Assembly (NCBI GenBank): GCA_944371905.1
Contig: CALVYA010000001.1
Location: 69,627-103,295 of the forward strand
DNA length: 33,669 nt
Origin: an uncultured Bacilli bacterium
GTDB taxonomy: Bacteria; Bacillota_I; Bacilli_A; RF39; UBA660
Direction of reading: 5' to 3'
In this document: positions 1 to 7,635 of the stretch, one piece after another
Position numbering within the stretch: position 1 is the stretch's first letter
How the letters are laid out: the number at the start of each line of letters is the position of its first letter
Position numbers and translations under genes: made by a program
The notes under the pieces: model-generated
What the model was told of the DNA's origin: nothing
The model's input: only the letters and a program-made list of their open reading frames with translations
Database searches by the model: none

Positions 1-1
1 T

Positions 2-478
2 GAGTGTGAACTTACTATTTCGCCACTTCCGTCAACTACTCTTAATAAAATTTCAATTAAATTAAGTGATGATTTAATGTTAATAGACACTCCTGGTTTA
101 ATTGATCGTGGTAATATTGTGAATTATGTGGACCCATTATTATTAAAGAAGATTAATCCTAAAAAAGAAATTAAACCTAAAACCTATCAAATAAAGAAGG
201 GACAATGTTTAATAATAGGGGGACTAATAAGAGTAGATTATCAAGAAGGTGGAAAGAATAGTTTTACTGTTTTTATGTCTAATGATTTAAAGGTGCAAAG
301 ATTTAATATGTCACGTCAACAAGCGTTAAAAGATTTACATCCTAATGAACTTAATGTTTTATATCATGAAGATATAGTGGTTAATGGATTGGGATTTATT
401 AAAGTTGTTGAAAAAGCTGATGTTGTAGTTTATGCTGACAAAAATGTTGAGGTTTATACTAGAAGATCGTTAATATAA
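2..478 (+). CDS. yqeH: YqeH-type ribosome biogenesis GTPase, C-terminal part
   Basis: This is the 3' part of a circularly permuted GTPase of the YqeH family, which acts in assembly of the small ribosomal subunit. The frame is open from base 2 with no start, so the 5' end lies outside the window. Visible are a TISPLPSTTL stretch, matching the G2 region of the family, and LIDTPG, the G3 motif, followed by the family's C-terminal domain. In a circularly permuted GTPase G4, G5 and G1 come before these motifs, which fits their absence here. One difference from the usual PGTTL is Ser in place of Gly (PSTTL). A hairpin terminator follows directly. The identification rests on motif order and general resemblance, and I am fairly confident. 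Confidence 0.82.
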   Translation, partial: ECELTISPLPSTTLNKISIKLSDDLMLIDTPGLIDRGNIVNYVDPLLLKKINPKKEIKPKTYQIKKGQCLIIGGLIRVDYQEGGKNSFTVFMSNDLKVQRFNMSRQQALKDLHPNELNVLYHEDIVVNGLGFIKVVEKADVVVYADKNVEVYTRRSLI

Positions 479-479
479 G

Positions 480-508
480 GTTCTAATTATAATATTAGAA
501 CTTTTTTT
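480..508 (+). terminator. Rho-independent terminator after yqeH
   Basis: The 8-bp stem gttctaat/attagaac (480-487 and 494-501) has a 6-nt loop and is followed by seven T residues at 502-508, immediately after the yqeH stop codon. Confidence 0.85.
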
Positions 509-538
509 AAAAGTTTAATTAAATTTAATATTATATTA

Positions 539-547
539 TGTTATAAT
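539..547 (+). promoter_or_regulatory. Extended -10 promoter of the alpha/beta hydrolase operon
   Basis: TGtTATAAT (539-547) is a perfect extended -10 element with no good -35. It overlaps the first in-frame ATG at 546, so that ATG cannot be the start. Transcription should begin near 553-555, leaving a very short leader with GGGTGA at 554-559 just before the ATG at 564. Confidence 0.6.
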
Positions 548-563
548 GATTATGGGTGAAAAT

Positions 564-1289
564 ATGCGAATAAACATTAAATCAATCGATATTAATTACA
601 TACAATATGGTGAAGGTAATAGTGATATTGTCCTACTTCATGGTTGGGGACAAAATATAGCAATGATGAAGCCACTTGGTGATAAACTTGCTAAAAAACA
701 TCGCATTACTATTATTGATTTACCTGGATTTGGTGAATCAAGCGAACCCCAAGATGCATTAACTATTTATGATTATAGTGATATTCTAGATGAATTTTTA
801 CAGAAATTAAAAATTAAAAAGCCAATTTTAATTGGACATTCCTTTGGTGGGAGAATTTCTATTATTTATGCATCAAAAAAAGAAGTAAATAAATTAGTTT
901 TATTTGGAAGCCCATGCATTGCCAAACATACTCATCCTTCTTTAAAAGTAAAAACATTAAAGTTTTTAAAAAAAGTTCCAGTTGTAAATAAATTAGAAGG
1001 ATTCGCTAAAAAACATATTGGTTCTAGGGATTATAAAAATGCTAGTGAAACGATGCGTAAAATATTAGTAAATACTGTAAATGTTGATTTGAGTGAATGT
1101 TGTAAAAAAATTAAATGTCCTACTTTATTAATTTGGGGAGAAAATGATGCGGAAGTCAGTGTAGAAGAAGCAAAAGAGATAGAAAAATTAATAAATGATG
1201 CTGGTTTAATCGTTTTACCTAATTCTACTCATTATGCATATTTAGAAAATTTAAATTATGTGGTGAATATTTTGAAAAATTTTTTATGA
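564..1289 (+). CDS. Alpha/beta hydrolase
   Basis: This is an alpha/beta-fold hydrolase of about 241 residues; the substrate cannot be told from sequence. Visible are the oxyanion-side LLHGWGQN near the N-terminus, the nucleophile elbow GHSFGGR, the acid-bearing WGENDAEVS and a C-terminal STHYAYLEN that supplies the histidine, so the Ser-Asp-His triad looks complete. There is no signal peptide, so it is probably cytoplasmic. I chose the ATG at 564 because the in-frame ATG at 546 lies in the -10 box and GGGTGA is well placed before 564. It stops with TGA, evidence that TGA is not Trp in this organism. It leads an apparent operon with the MurF-like and Ddl genes, separated by only 11 nt, which suggests a link to cell-envelope metabolism. 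Confidence 0.88.
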   Translation: MRINIKSIDINYIQYGEGNSDIVLLHGWGQNIAMMKPLGDKLAKKHRITIIDLPGFGESSEPQDALTIYDYSDILDEFLQKLKIKKPILIGHSFGGRISIIYASKKEVNKLVLFGSPCIAKHTHPSLKVKTLKFLKKVPVVNKLEGFAKKHIGSRDYKNASETMRKILVNTVNVDLSECCKKIKCPTLLIWGENDAEVSVEEAKEIEKLINDAGLIVLPNSTHYAYLENLNYVVNILKNFL

Positions 1290-1300
1290 GGTGATTAAAT

Positions 1301-2905
1301 ATGGTTTTGTATTATCTTTCATACTTTTTGATTATAATTTATGTAGTGTCGGTTAGTCTTAGATCTTATCACATGTTACAACAGAACCTTTATAATGAAA
1401 ATAATCGTTATTTAAAATGGGTATGGAAAAATAAAAAGTTAATTTTTACTAATTTAGATTTATATGGAATTGTTTTCTCATTTTTTATATTACTTACTAG
1501 CAATATTCCACTAATTAACTTTTTTTTAGTTATTTTGATGAGTGTTTATGTCGTAGCTTATTTTAAATATTTAGAGCAAAGAAAAACTGATCAAAATAAG
1601 AAACCATTAGTTGTTACTAAACGTGTAAGGAGATTAATGGTAACGGTTAATATTTTATATTTAATACCAATTATTATTTCTATTTTTGCTAATCATTTAG
1701 CACCAATATGTTTATTGGTTTTAACCATTATGACTAGTCTTAATTTTTATATTATATTTATAGCTTTAATAATTAATCATCCAGTTGAGCGTATTGTATA
1801 TCATTATTATGAAGCTAAGGCCAAGGAAAAATTAAGAAGTATGCCTAATTTAAAAATTATTGGTATTACTGGTAGTTATGGTAAAACTAGTTGTAAAAAT
1901 ATTTTAGCGGATATATTAAATGTTAAGTATAATGCACTACCAACGCCAAAAAGTCTAAATACTTTTAATGGACTTATGATTACTATTAATAATAAGTTAA
2001 GCAAGTTTGATGATATTTTTATAGCTGAAATGGGAGCTTATGTTGTTGGCGAAATTCATAAATTGTGTGAATTAGTTGGGCCTAAATATGGAATCATCAC
2101 TTCTATAGGTACTGCACATTTAGAAACTTTTGGAAGCGAAGAAAATATTCAAAAAGGAAAAATGGAATTAATTGAATTTTTGCCAGAAGATGGAATAGGA
2201 GTATTAAATGCTGATGATCCTAAACAAAAATCATATAAAATAAAGAATAATTGTAAGATTCTATGGATTGGAATTGATAATATAGAAGATGCCAATGTAA
2301 TAGCTAAAGATATTAAATGTAGCAGTAATGGAACGACATTTAATGTTAAGTTTAAGGGAAATGATAAGGAATATAAGTTTGAGACTAAATTATTGGGACG
2401 TCATAATGTTTATAATATTTTATCAGCATTAACTTTGGGTTATGAATTTGGCATTAGCATTAAAGATTTACAATTAGGGGTTAGAAAAGTAAGACCTGTT
2501 GAACATCGATTAGAACTAAAGAAATTAGGTAATTTTTATCAAATTGATGATGCTTATAATTCTAATCCCATAGGAGCTAAAAGCGCTTTGGACGTTTTAG
2601 ATATGATGGATGGAGATAAAGTTGTGGTAACACCTGGTATGGTAGAACTAGGACCTAAAGAAGAGGAATTAAATGAAATATTTGGTGAACAGATTGCAGA
2701 GGTTGCGGATAAAGTAATTTTAATAGGAGAGAAAAGAACGAAACCAATCTATCATGGACTATTAAATAAAAAGTTTAAGAAAGAAAATATATATATTTCC
2801 AATGATGTTAGAGAAGCATATACTATTTTAAATGAAATAAAAGGTAGAAAGGATTTGTATGCGTTATTTGAAAATGATTTACCTGATACGTATACGGAAA
2901 AATAG
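1301..2905 (+). CDS. murF: MurF-like Mur ligase with N-terminal membrane domain
   Basis: This protein is predicted to join D-Ala-D-Ala to UDP-MurNAc-tripeptide, the last cytoplasmic step in making the peptidoglycan precursor. The Mur ligase core begins near residue 185 with the ATP loop GITGSYGKTS and contains the central-domain AEMGAYVVGEI and the MurF signature DDAYNSNP. Its length of 534 residues exceeds the usual 450 or so. Instead of the normal N-terminal uridine-binding domain, the first 170 or so residues hold several hydrophobic segments (around 1-20, 47-90 and 110-160), so the enzyme is probably membrane-bound. The neighbouring D-Ala-D-Ala ligase gene, 12 nt downstream, would supply its substrate. 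A general Mur ligase family role on a different acceptor remains possible because of the altered N-terminus. Confidence 0.85.
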   Translation: MVLYYLSYFLIIIYVVSVSLRSYHMLQQNLYNENNRYLKWVWKNKKLIFTNLDLYGIVFSFFILLTSNIPLINFFLVILMSVYVVAYFKYLEQRKTDQNKKPLVVTKRVRRLMVTVNILYLIPIIISIFANHLAPICLLVLTIMTSLNFYIIFIALIINHPVERIVYHYYEAKAKEKLRSMPNLKIIGITGSYGKTSCKNILADILNVKYNALPTPKSLNTFNGLMITINNKLSKFDDIFIAEMGAYVVGEIHKLCELVGPKYGIITSIGTAHLETFGSEENIQKGKMELIEFLPEDGIGVLNADDPKQKSYKIKNNCKILWIGIDNIEDANVIAKDIKCSSNGTTFNVKFKGNDKEYKFETKLLGRHNVYNILSALTLGYEFGISIKDLQLGVRKVRPVEHRLELKKLGNFYQIDDAYNSNPIGAKSALDVLDMMDGDKVVVTPGMVELGPKEEELNEIFGEQIAEVADKVILIGEKRTKPIYHGLLNKKFKKENIYISNDVREAYTILNEIKGRKDLYALFENDLPDTYTEK

Positions 2906-2917
2906 GAGGATGATAAT

Positions 2918-4108
2918 ATGATTAGAGTAGGAGTTATTTTTGGAGGAGAAAGTGTTGAACATGAAGTAAGTATTATTTCAGCTATTCAAGCAATGAATAA
3001 GATGGATACTGAAAAATATGAAATAATCCCAATATATATAACCAAAGATAGAGAATGGTATACTGGGGAGTCATTAAAAGATATAGAAATATATCAAGAT
3101 TTGGATTTATTGAAAAGATATAGTAAAAATGTTGTTTTATATTATAAAAAAGGACGATTTATTTTACAATCTAAAGGTTTTTTCAAAAGGACTGTAAAAG
3201 AAGTAGATTTAATTTTTCCAATTGTTCATGGTACAAATGTGGAAGATGGAGTATTGCAAGGATATTTAAGAAGTATTGGAATTCCGTTTGTTGGAAGCGA
3301 CGTATATTCAGCGGCGGTAGCTCAAGATAAAGTATTTCAAAAACAAATTTTTTCTTCAGCTAATCTGCCAATAACTGATTTTGTATGGTTCTTTGATTCT
3401 GAATATCTTGATGATCAAGAGTCTATTATTAAGAAAATAGAAAAATTAAAGTATCCTGTTATTGTTAAACCTGCAACTTTAGGAAGTAGTGTAGGAATTA
3501 ATAAAGCGAAGAATAAAGAAGAATTAGAAAAAGCGATAGAAGATGCTATTACTTACGATAATAAAATAGTAGTAGAAGAAATAGTAGATAATTTAATGGA
3601 AGTTAATATTAGTGTTCTTGGAAATTATGAAAATATGAGTTTGAGTGAAATCGAACAAGTAATGACGGATAACGATTTACTTACTTATGAAGATAAATAT
3701 ATAGGAGGTTCTAAAAAAGGAGCAGGTTCTGCTAAAGGAATGGCTTCCGCATTAAGAAAAATACCTGCTGATATTTCAGAAAAATTAAAAGAAGAAGTAC
3801 AAGATATTGCTTTAAAAGCATTTAGAGAATTAAATTCATCAGGGGTAGTTAGAATAGACTTTTTAATCGATAAGAAAAAGAAAAAAGTATATATTAATGA
3901 AATTAATTCTTGCCCTGGTTCTCTTGCATTCTATTTGTGGGAACCAATTGGAAAGGATTATTCTGAATTGTTAGATGATATGATAAATATTGCAATTAAA
4001 GATTATAAGAAAAGAATCAATAAGATTCATTCGTTTGATACTAATATTTTACAAGGATTTACTGGTACTAAAGGGGTTAAAGGATTAAAAAATATTAAAA
4101 ATAGTTAA
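2918..4108 (+). CDS. ddl: D-alanine--D-alanine ligase
   Basis: This ATP-grasp enzyme forms D-Ala-D-Ala for peptidoglycan. The N-terminal VIFGGESVEHEVSIISA is the family signature. PVIVKPATLGSSVGI and VVEEIVDN are ATP-grasp elements, and INEINSCPGSLAFYLWEP carries the metal-binding and substrate residues. The last motif is the variant form found in many clostridia-like enzymes (classical Ddl has NTLPGFT). At 396 residues it is longer than the usual 310-360, with extra sequence at about 60-85 and a tail after residue 350 (HSFDTNILQGFTGTKGVKG). A good GGAGGATG ribosome binding site precedes it. The gene order MurF-like/Ddl makes a shared transcript and a shared pathway very likely. Confidence 0.94.
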   Translation: MIRVGVIFGGESVEHEVSIISAIQAMNKMDTEKYEIIPIYITKDREWYTGESLKDIEIYQDLDLLKRYSKNVVLYYKKGRFILQSKGFFKRTVKEVDLIFPIVHGTNVEDGVLQGYLRSIGIPFVGSDVYSAAVAQDKVFQKQIFSSANLPITDFVWFFDSEYLDDQESIIKKIEKLKYPVIVKPATLGSSVGINKAKNKEELEKAIEDAITYDNKIVVEEIVDNLMEVNISVLGNYENMSLSEIEQVMTDNDLLTYEDKYIGGSKKGAGSAKGMASALRKIPADISEKLKEEVQDIALKAFRELNSSGVVRIDFLIDKKKKKVYINEINSCPGSLAFYLWEPIGKDYSELLDDMINIAIKDYKKRINKIHSFDTNILQGFTGTKGVKGLKNIKNS

Positions 4109-4129
4109 AAATAATAAGGGTGGTAGAAT

Positions 4130-5266
4130 ATGGTTGGAGCAATAGATTTAGATGTTAATAGTAAAATTAATTTACTTTCTAATTTGTCTTTTGATCACCC
4201 TTTGACTGATGCTGAATTTTATGATTTAGGGCAATTGCTTTCATCTTCAGTATTATTATCTCAAGTATATTTTAAAGATAATATTGATATAGAAAGTATT
4301 GAAAAAATAAAGTCGTTATTAGAACTATTACCTAATATTGATGATGCTAAAGTAGAAAAATTCATTATGAAGAAATTATCTAATGATGAAAAAGTGTGGT
4401 TAACTAATACAAATTTTGCTAATATTGATACTTGGAATGTGGCATATTTAATAGAAGGTAATAAATATGAGATTACATCATTAACTAAGTATCGTATACT
4501 AAATGAATGGTTTAATCAAATAATAGAAGAACTTGGTAGTTTAGAAGATGTATCTATATTAGATAAGGTATGTTATTTATATGATCGTATTAAATTGTTT
4601 AATTATGATTCTTCTAGTAAATATAATCGCTTACCTGAAATAATTAGCAATAGAAAAGCTAGTTCTTGTGGATATAATCTTGTTTTTAAAGAAGTATTGT
4701 CTAGATTAAATATTCCTTCTTTTGTATGTAAAACTTCTATGAATGATGAAAATTTTGTGTCTTTAATATCAATTAATGATGATGTTTATAAAGTAAATGG
4801 TATTTATTTATTTGATCCTTCTTCTGATACTATTTTCAAAGATCAATATCGAAATAATTTAGCTAGGCAGATGAATTATAATTTCTTTGCCATTACTTTA
4901 GATAAATATAATAATTCATTTTATAATGGTAATGCTATAGGACTATTAAAGCCATTATCGGCTAGAAATATGGATGAATATAATTATTATTTAAACAGTT
5001 ATATTCGTCATTTCGGTAAAAGTGAAATAAAAAGAATAGAACAAGAATTCAATATGCCATTTAGCACTTTTTATGATAGAGTAAGAGATAGTAATGATAT
5101 TTCTAAAGATACTATATTGAAAGTTATATCTAAAAGATTAGATAAATACCCAGATGTTTTCGTTAGTAAAGATTTCTTGATAAAAACAGTTACTGAAAAT
5201 TATAATATGCGTAATACAGAATTATTTTCTAATAATTATGTAAAAAGGAAAAAAATGGATAGTTAA
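4130..5266 (+). CDS. Transglutaminase-like protein with atypical catalytic site
   Basis: This protein of 378 residues has no signal peptide. Its middle part resembles the transglutaminase-like (papain-fold) core: ASSCGYNLVFKEVLSRLNIP fits the helix carrying the catalytic Cys, and VYKVNGIYLFDPSSD fits the strand ending in the catalytic Asp (usual pattern vDPtwD). The expected His (usually HaWn) would lie in NDENFVSLISI, where I see no His, so the triad is probably incomplete. The N-terminal 120 and C-terminal 110 residues are not recognised. It starts 21 nt after ddl with GGGTGG upstream, so it may be co-transcribed with the cell-wall genes. The fold assignment is moderately sure and the function is unknown. 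Confidence 0.6.
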   Translation: MVGAIDLDVNSKINLLSNLSFDHPLTDAEFYDLGQLLSSSVLLSQVYFKDNIDIESIEKIKSLLELLPNIDDAKVEKFIMKKLSNDEKVWLTNTNFANIDTWNVAYLIEGNKYEITSLTKYRILNEWFNQIIEELGSLEDVSILDKVCYLYDRIKLFNYDSSSKYNRLPEIISNRKASSCGYNLVFKEVLSRLNIPSFVCKTSMNDENFVSLISINDDVYKVNGIYLFDPSSDTIFKDQYRNNLARQMNYNFFAITLDKYNNSFYNGNAIGLLKPLSARNMDEYNYYLNSYIRHFGKSEIKRIEQEFNMPFSTFYDRVRDSNDISKDTILKVISKRLDKYPDVFVSKDFLIKTVTENYNMRNTELFSNNYVKRKKMDS

Positions 5267-5287
5267 GTTTAATCTATCTTTTTTTTG
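5257..5287 (+). terminator. Terminator overlapping the stop of the transglutaminase-like gene
   Basis: The stem gatag/ctatc (5258-5262 and 5274-5278) is followed by a run of eight Ts. The stem includes the last codons, and the stop codon lies in the loop. Confidence 0.65.
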
Positions 5288-5321
5288 TTTACATCTTATC
5301 GTAAAATCTAATTATTAGTTA

Positions 5322-5350
5322 TTGAAAATTATTTTTTTGTCTGCTATAAT
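5322..5350 (+). promoter_or_regulatory. Promoter of the first TasA-like gene
   Basis: The elements are TTGAAA at 5322-5327, a 17-nt spacer, and TATAAT at 5345-5350 preceded by TGc, giving an extended -10. It is one of the best promoter matches in the window and suggests high expression. Confidence 0.82.
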
Positions 5351-5379
5351 TGATTTATAAAATAGAAGAGGAGGATAAT

Positions 5380-5922
5380 ATGAAAGATAGTAAGAATTTA
5401 GTGATTGGAATGCTATGTGCAGTACTTTGTATAATGGCTGTAGCTTATGCAGCATTTACTACAACATTAAACATTAATGGTAGTGCTAACATCTCATCAA
5501 ACTGGTCAGTAATAATTCCTGCAAGTGATGGTATTTCATGTACTACACAAGCTGCTGCTGGTGGAAGTGAAGAAGGACTTTCAGCAAGTGGTACAGCAGA
5601 TGGAGGAACTTCTGCAACATTTACAATGAGTTTTGTTCAACCAGGAGACTCTGCTACATGTACTGTTAAAATTAAAAATGCTGGTACTTTAAATGCTAAA
5701 GTAAGTGATGTTCAAATAACAGGAAATGATGCAACAGGTGCTATTAGATTTAGTGTTCAAGGAATTGATAATACTAAAAAATTAGCAGCTGCAGGTGAAA
5801 TGACATTTACAGTTACTGGTACATATGATGCATCTACTTCAACTCAACCAGGTGCTGGAGACAAGACTAAATCATTAACAGTAACACCTATCTTTGTACA
5901 AGATATGGATGCTGGTGCATAA
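5380..5922 (+). CDS. TasA/camelysin-like exported protein, paralog 1
   Basis: This exported protein of 180 residues has a short charged N-terminus (MKDSKN), one hydrophobic segment and AYAAF, a plausible signal peptidase I site. The mature part begins TTLNINGSANISSNW. The stretch QPGDSATCTVKIKNAGTLNAK resembles the PGD...F.I.N.GTL pattern of TasA/camelysin fibre proteins. Two Cys residues (GISCTT and ATCTVK) are kept in all three neighbours and may form a disulfide. Composition is Ala, Gly, Ser and Thr rich, as in secreted structural proteins. The start at 5380 has AAGAGGAGG five nt upstream; the in-frame TTG at 5350 lies in the promoter. The role as a fibre or matrix subunit is an inference. 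It could also be a substrate of the Tad system downstream, though no Flp-type processing site is seen. Confidence 0.7.
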   Translation: MKDSKNLVIGMLCAVLCIMAVAYAAFTTTLNINGSANISSNWSVIIPASDGISCTTQAAAGGSEEGLSASGTADGGTSATFTMSFVQPGDSATCTVKIKNAGTLNAKVSDVQITGNDATGAIRFSVQGIDNTKKLAAAGEMTFTVTGTYDASTSTQPGAGDKTKSLTVTPIFVQDMDAGA

Positions 5923-5944
5923 AAAACACATTTGTGTTTTTTTT
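5921..5944 (+). terminator. Terminator after paralog 1
   Basis: aaaaacac pairs with gtgttttt around a 4-nt loop, and the run of Ts ends at 5944. Confidence 0.8.
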
Positions 5945-5966
5945 ATGTAAAGTATTAAAAATGATA

Positions 5967-5995
5967 TTGCATTTTTAATACAATCTTGTTATAAT
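5967..5995 (+). promoter_or_regulatory. Promoter of the second TasA-like gene
   Basis: The elements are TTGCAT at 5967-5972, a 17-nt spacer, and TATAAT at 5990-5995 with TGt just before it. The architecture is the same as for paralog 1. Confidence 0.8.
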
Positions 5996-6022
5996 GAAAT
6001 CATGAAAATAGGAGGAGATTAA

Positions 6023-6571
6023 ATGAAAGATAGTAAAAATATTGTAATTGGATTATTATGTGCAGTTGTTTGTATCATGGCTGTTGCATATGCAGCATTT
6101 AGTACTACATTAAATATTAATGGTACTGCTACAATTTCATCTAACTGGAACGTAGCTATTACTGGTATTGAATGTGAAGCTACTGCTGTTGAAGGTGGAG
6201 AAGCTGCAGCTGTTACAAAAAGCTTTACTGGAACTACAGCAACATTTAATTTTACATTTAATCAACCAGGTGATACTGGACAATGTAGAGTTACAATTGC
6301 CAATACTGGTACATTAGATGCTGTAGCAAGTAACATCAGTATTGTTACAAAAGATGGTAGTACTGCAGCTACTGGATTAACTGATGGACCTATCCAATAT
6401 CAAGTGAGTGGAATCAATCAAAATGACAAATTAGTTGCTGAAAGTGGAACTGCTACTTATACAATTGATGCTGAATTTGTTGACAATCTTGGTGGAGCTG
6501 CTCCAACAGATGATCAAAAAACTAAAACATTAACTGTTACTATTGATTATACTCAAGATTTAACAGCTTAA
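6023..6571 (+). CDS. TasA/camelysin-like exported protein, paralog 2
   Basis: This exported protein of 182 residues closely matches paralog 1 at its N-terminus (MKDSKN, hydrophobic stretch, AYAAFSTTLNINGTATISSNW) and shares the NQPGDTGQCRVTIANTGTLDA block. The Cys pair is at GIECEA and GQCRV. The rest is diverged, so the duplication is old and the two products have probably specialised. It has its own AGGAGG site, promoter and a perfectly palindromic terminator, so it can be expressed independently of its neighbours. As for paralog 1, I infer a secreted fibre or matrix subunit. A signal-anchored surface protein is the alternative if AYA|AF is not cut. Confidence 0.7.
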   Translation: MKDSKNIVIGLLCAVVCIMAVAYAAFSTTLNINGTATISSNWNVAITGIECEATAVEGGEAAAVTKSFTGTTATFNFTFNQPGDTGQCRVTIANTGTLDAVASNISIVTKDGSTAATGLTDGPIQYQVSGINQNDKLVAESGTATYTIDAEFVDNLGGAAPTDDQKTKTLTVTIDYTQDLTA

Positions 6572-6586
6572 TAATAATAGGTAATT

Positions 6587-6612
6587 AAGATATAGAATTC
6601 TATATCTTTTTT
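6587..6612 (+). terminator. Terminator after paralog 2
   Basis: A perfect 22-bp palindrome (6587-6608, centred on gaattc) runs into Ts to 6612. The transcript would form a hairpin of up to 9 bp with a small loop. Confidence 0.78.
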
Positions 6613-6640
6613 ATTTAAAAAAAATAACATAATATTTTTC

Positions 6641-6676
6641 TTGCTTTTTTAATCTTTATAATGCTATACTTATAAT
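6641..6676 (+). promoter_or_regulatory. Promoter region of the third TasA-like gene
   Basis: TTGCTT (6641-6646), an 18-nt spacer and TGcTATACT (6662-6670) form one promoter. A perfect TATAAT (6671-6676) directly follows and another is at 6657-6662. Which one is used cannot be decided from sequence. Confidence 0.6.
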
Positions 6677-6697
6677 GTAAATAGTAGAGGAGGATAT

Positions 6698-7198
6698 ATG
6701 AAAGATAAGGGTTTATTAATTGTAATGTTATGTGTAGTAGTTATAGTTATGTCAATTGCCTTTGCAGCTTTTAATTCAGCATTAAATATTAATGGTACAG
6801 CAAGTATTGCTTCAACTTGGGCAGTAGGATTTGATGAGGATAATAGTTCTTGTGAAGCAGGTGGTAGTGTTAGTATTTCAAGTAGCAGTACTGCTATAGT
6901 TGGATTTAACTTAGATGTTCCAGGCCAAGAAATCACATGTACTCTTACTGTTAAGAATACGGGTACACTAGATGCTAAATTAGCTTCTATCACAGCTACA
7001 CCAAATGGTGATGCTCCAATAACATTTACTGTTACGCCATCTAATGATGATTTAGCAACTAGACCTGTTTTAGTAAAGACTAATGGAACAGAGACTATAA
7101 CTGTAAAAGCTACTTATGATGATATCGAAGCTCAACCAGAAGATATAACTAATACACTTGTAGTAACAGCTAATTATGTTCAAAATTTAACACAATAA
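6698..7198 (+). CDS. TasA/camelysin-like exported protein, paralog 3
   Basis: This 166-residue member of the triplet is the most diverged. The N-terminus is MKDKGLLIVMLC..., with the conserved AFAAFNSALNINGTASIASTW after the hydrophobic segment, then VPGQEITCTLTVKNTGTLDAKLASI. The two Cys residues (SSCEAG and ITCTL) are conserved. The PGD motif is PGQ here, so the acidic residue is lost. AGAGGAGG lies 7 nt before the ATG. The opposite strand is open over part of the gene, but that frame has no ribosome binding site and is a compositional shadow. It is the nearest of the three to the Tad operon but is separated from it by a terminator. Confidence 0.68.
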   Translation: MKDKGLLIVMLCVVVIVMSIAFAAFNSALNINGTASIASTWAVGFDEDNSSCEAGGSVSISSSSTAIVGFNLDVPGQEITCTLTVKNTGTLDAKLASITATPNGDAPITFTVTPSNDDLATRPVLVKTNGTETITVKATYDDIEAQPEDITNTLVVTANYVQNLTQ

Positions 7199-7210
7199 TT
7201 AAACTAAAAA

Positions 7211-7239
7211 AATAAGACTTAATAGTTTTATTTTTTTTT
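7211..7239 (+). terminator. Terminator between paralog 3 and the Tad operon
   Basis: aataagac pairs with gttttatt (one G-U pair) around a 6-nt loop, followed by nine Ts. Confidence 0.7.
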
Positions 7240-7245
7240 GCCATG

Positions 7246-7254
7246 TGATATAAT
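7246..7254 (+). promoter_or_regulatory. Extended -10 promoter of the Tad operon
   Basis: TGaTATAAT lies 30 nt before the first Tad start codon, with a poor -35 inside the preceding T-rich terminator. It is the only good promoter seen ahead of the six Tad genes. Confidence 0.6.
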
Positions 7255-7278
7255 GATACATATAATAGGGGTGGTAAG

Positions 7279-7635
7279 ATGCTAGATAAAAAAGGACAAG
7301 CATTGATTGAATTTGTTTTAATTCTACCAATTCTTATCATGCTTATTTTTGCGGTTATTGATTTTGGAAGAATTTTTGTCAATAAAAATGAATTAGAGAC
7401 ATCTTTAGGAATAATTGATGATATAGATCGGGATAGTATTGATTATGATACACTTTATGACGAAATAAATAAAAATGCAACTTCAAAAATCGATGTGTCT
7501 TTACAAGAAGATAACGAAGGATATTTAACAGTTACATTACAGAGAAATATTGATCTTATTACACCGGGTTTAAATTTAATCCTTACTTCACCATATCCAG
7601 TTACAGCTACTAGGGTGATAAAATATGAACAATAA
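7279..7635 (+). CDS. TadE-like pseudopilin
   Basis: This small protein (118 residues) has the TadE-like N-terminus KKGQALIEFVLILPILIMLIFAVIDFGRIF: a short basic leader, a GQAL|IEF-type prepilin site with the conserved Glu, and one long hydrophobic helix with LP in the middle. In Tad systems such minor pseudopilins are processed by a prepilin peptidase and help assemble the fibre. The rest is a small soluble domain ending TATRVIKYEQ. It heads the operon with GGGGTGG as ribosome binding site, and overlaps the next gene by 11 nt. The family assignment rests on the N-terminus and on context. Confidence 0.8.
   Translation: MLDKKGQALIEFVLILPILIMLIFAVIDFGRIFVNKNELETSLGIIDDIDRDSIDYDTLYDEINKNATSKIDVSLQEDNEGYLTVTLQRNIDLITPGLNLILTSPYPVTATRVIKYEQ

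Noticed and set aside
1287-1289. Possible Mycoplasma-type code in which TGA means Trp
   Set aside because: The hydrolase ends naturally with TGA at the family's usual length, and Trp is coded by TGG throughout.
6670-6993. Open frame on the minus strand opposite the third TasA-like gene
   Set aside because: No ribosome binding site, and it fully overlaps a gene with good start signals and family resemblance. It is a compositional shadow.
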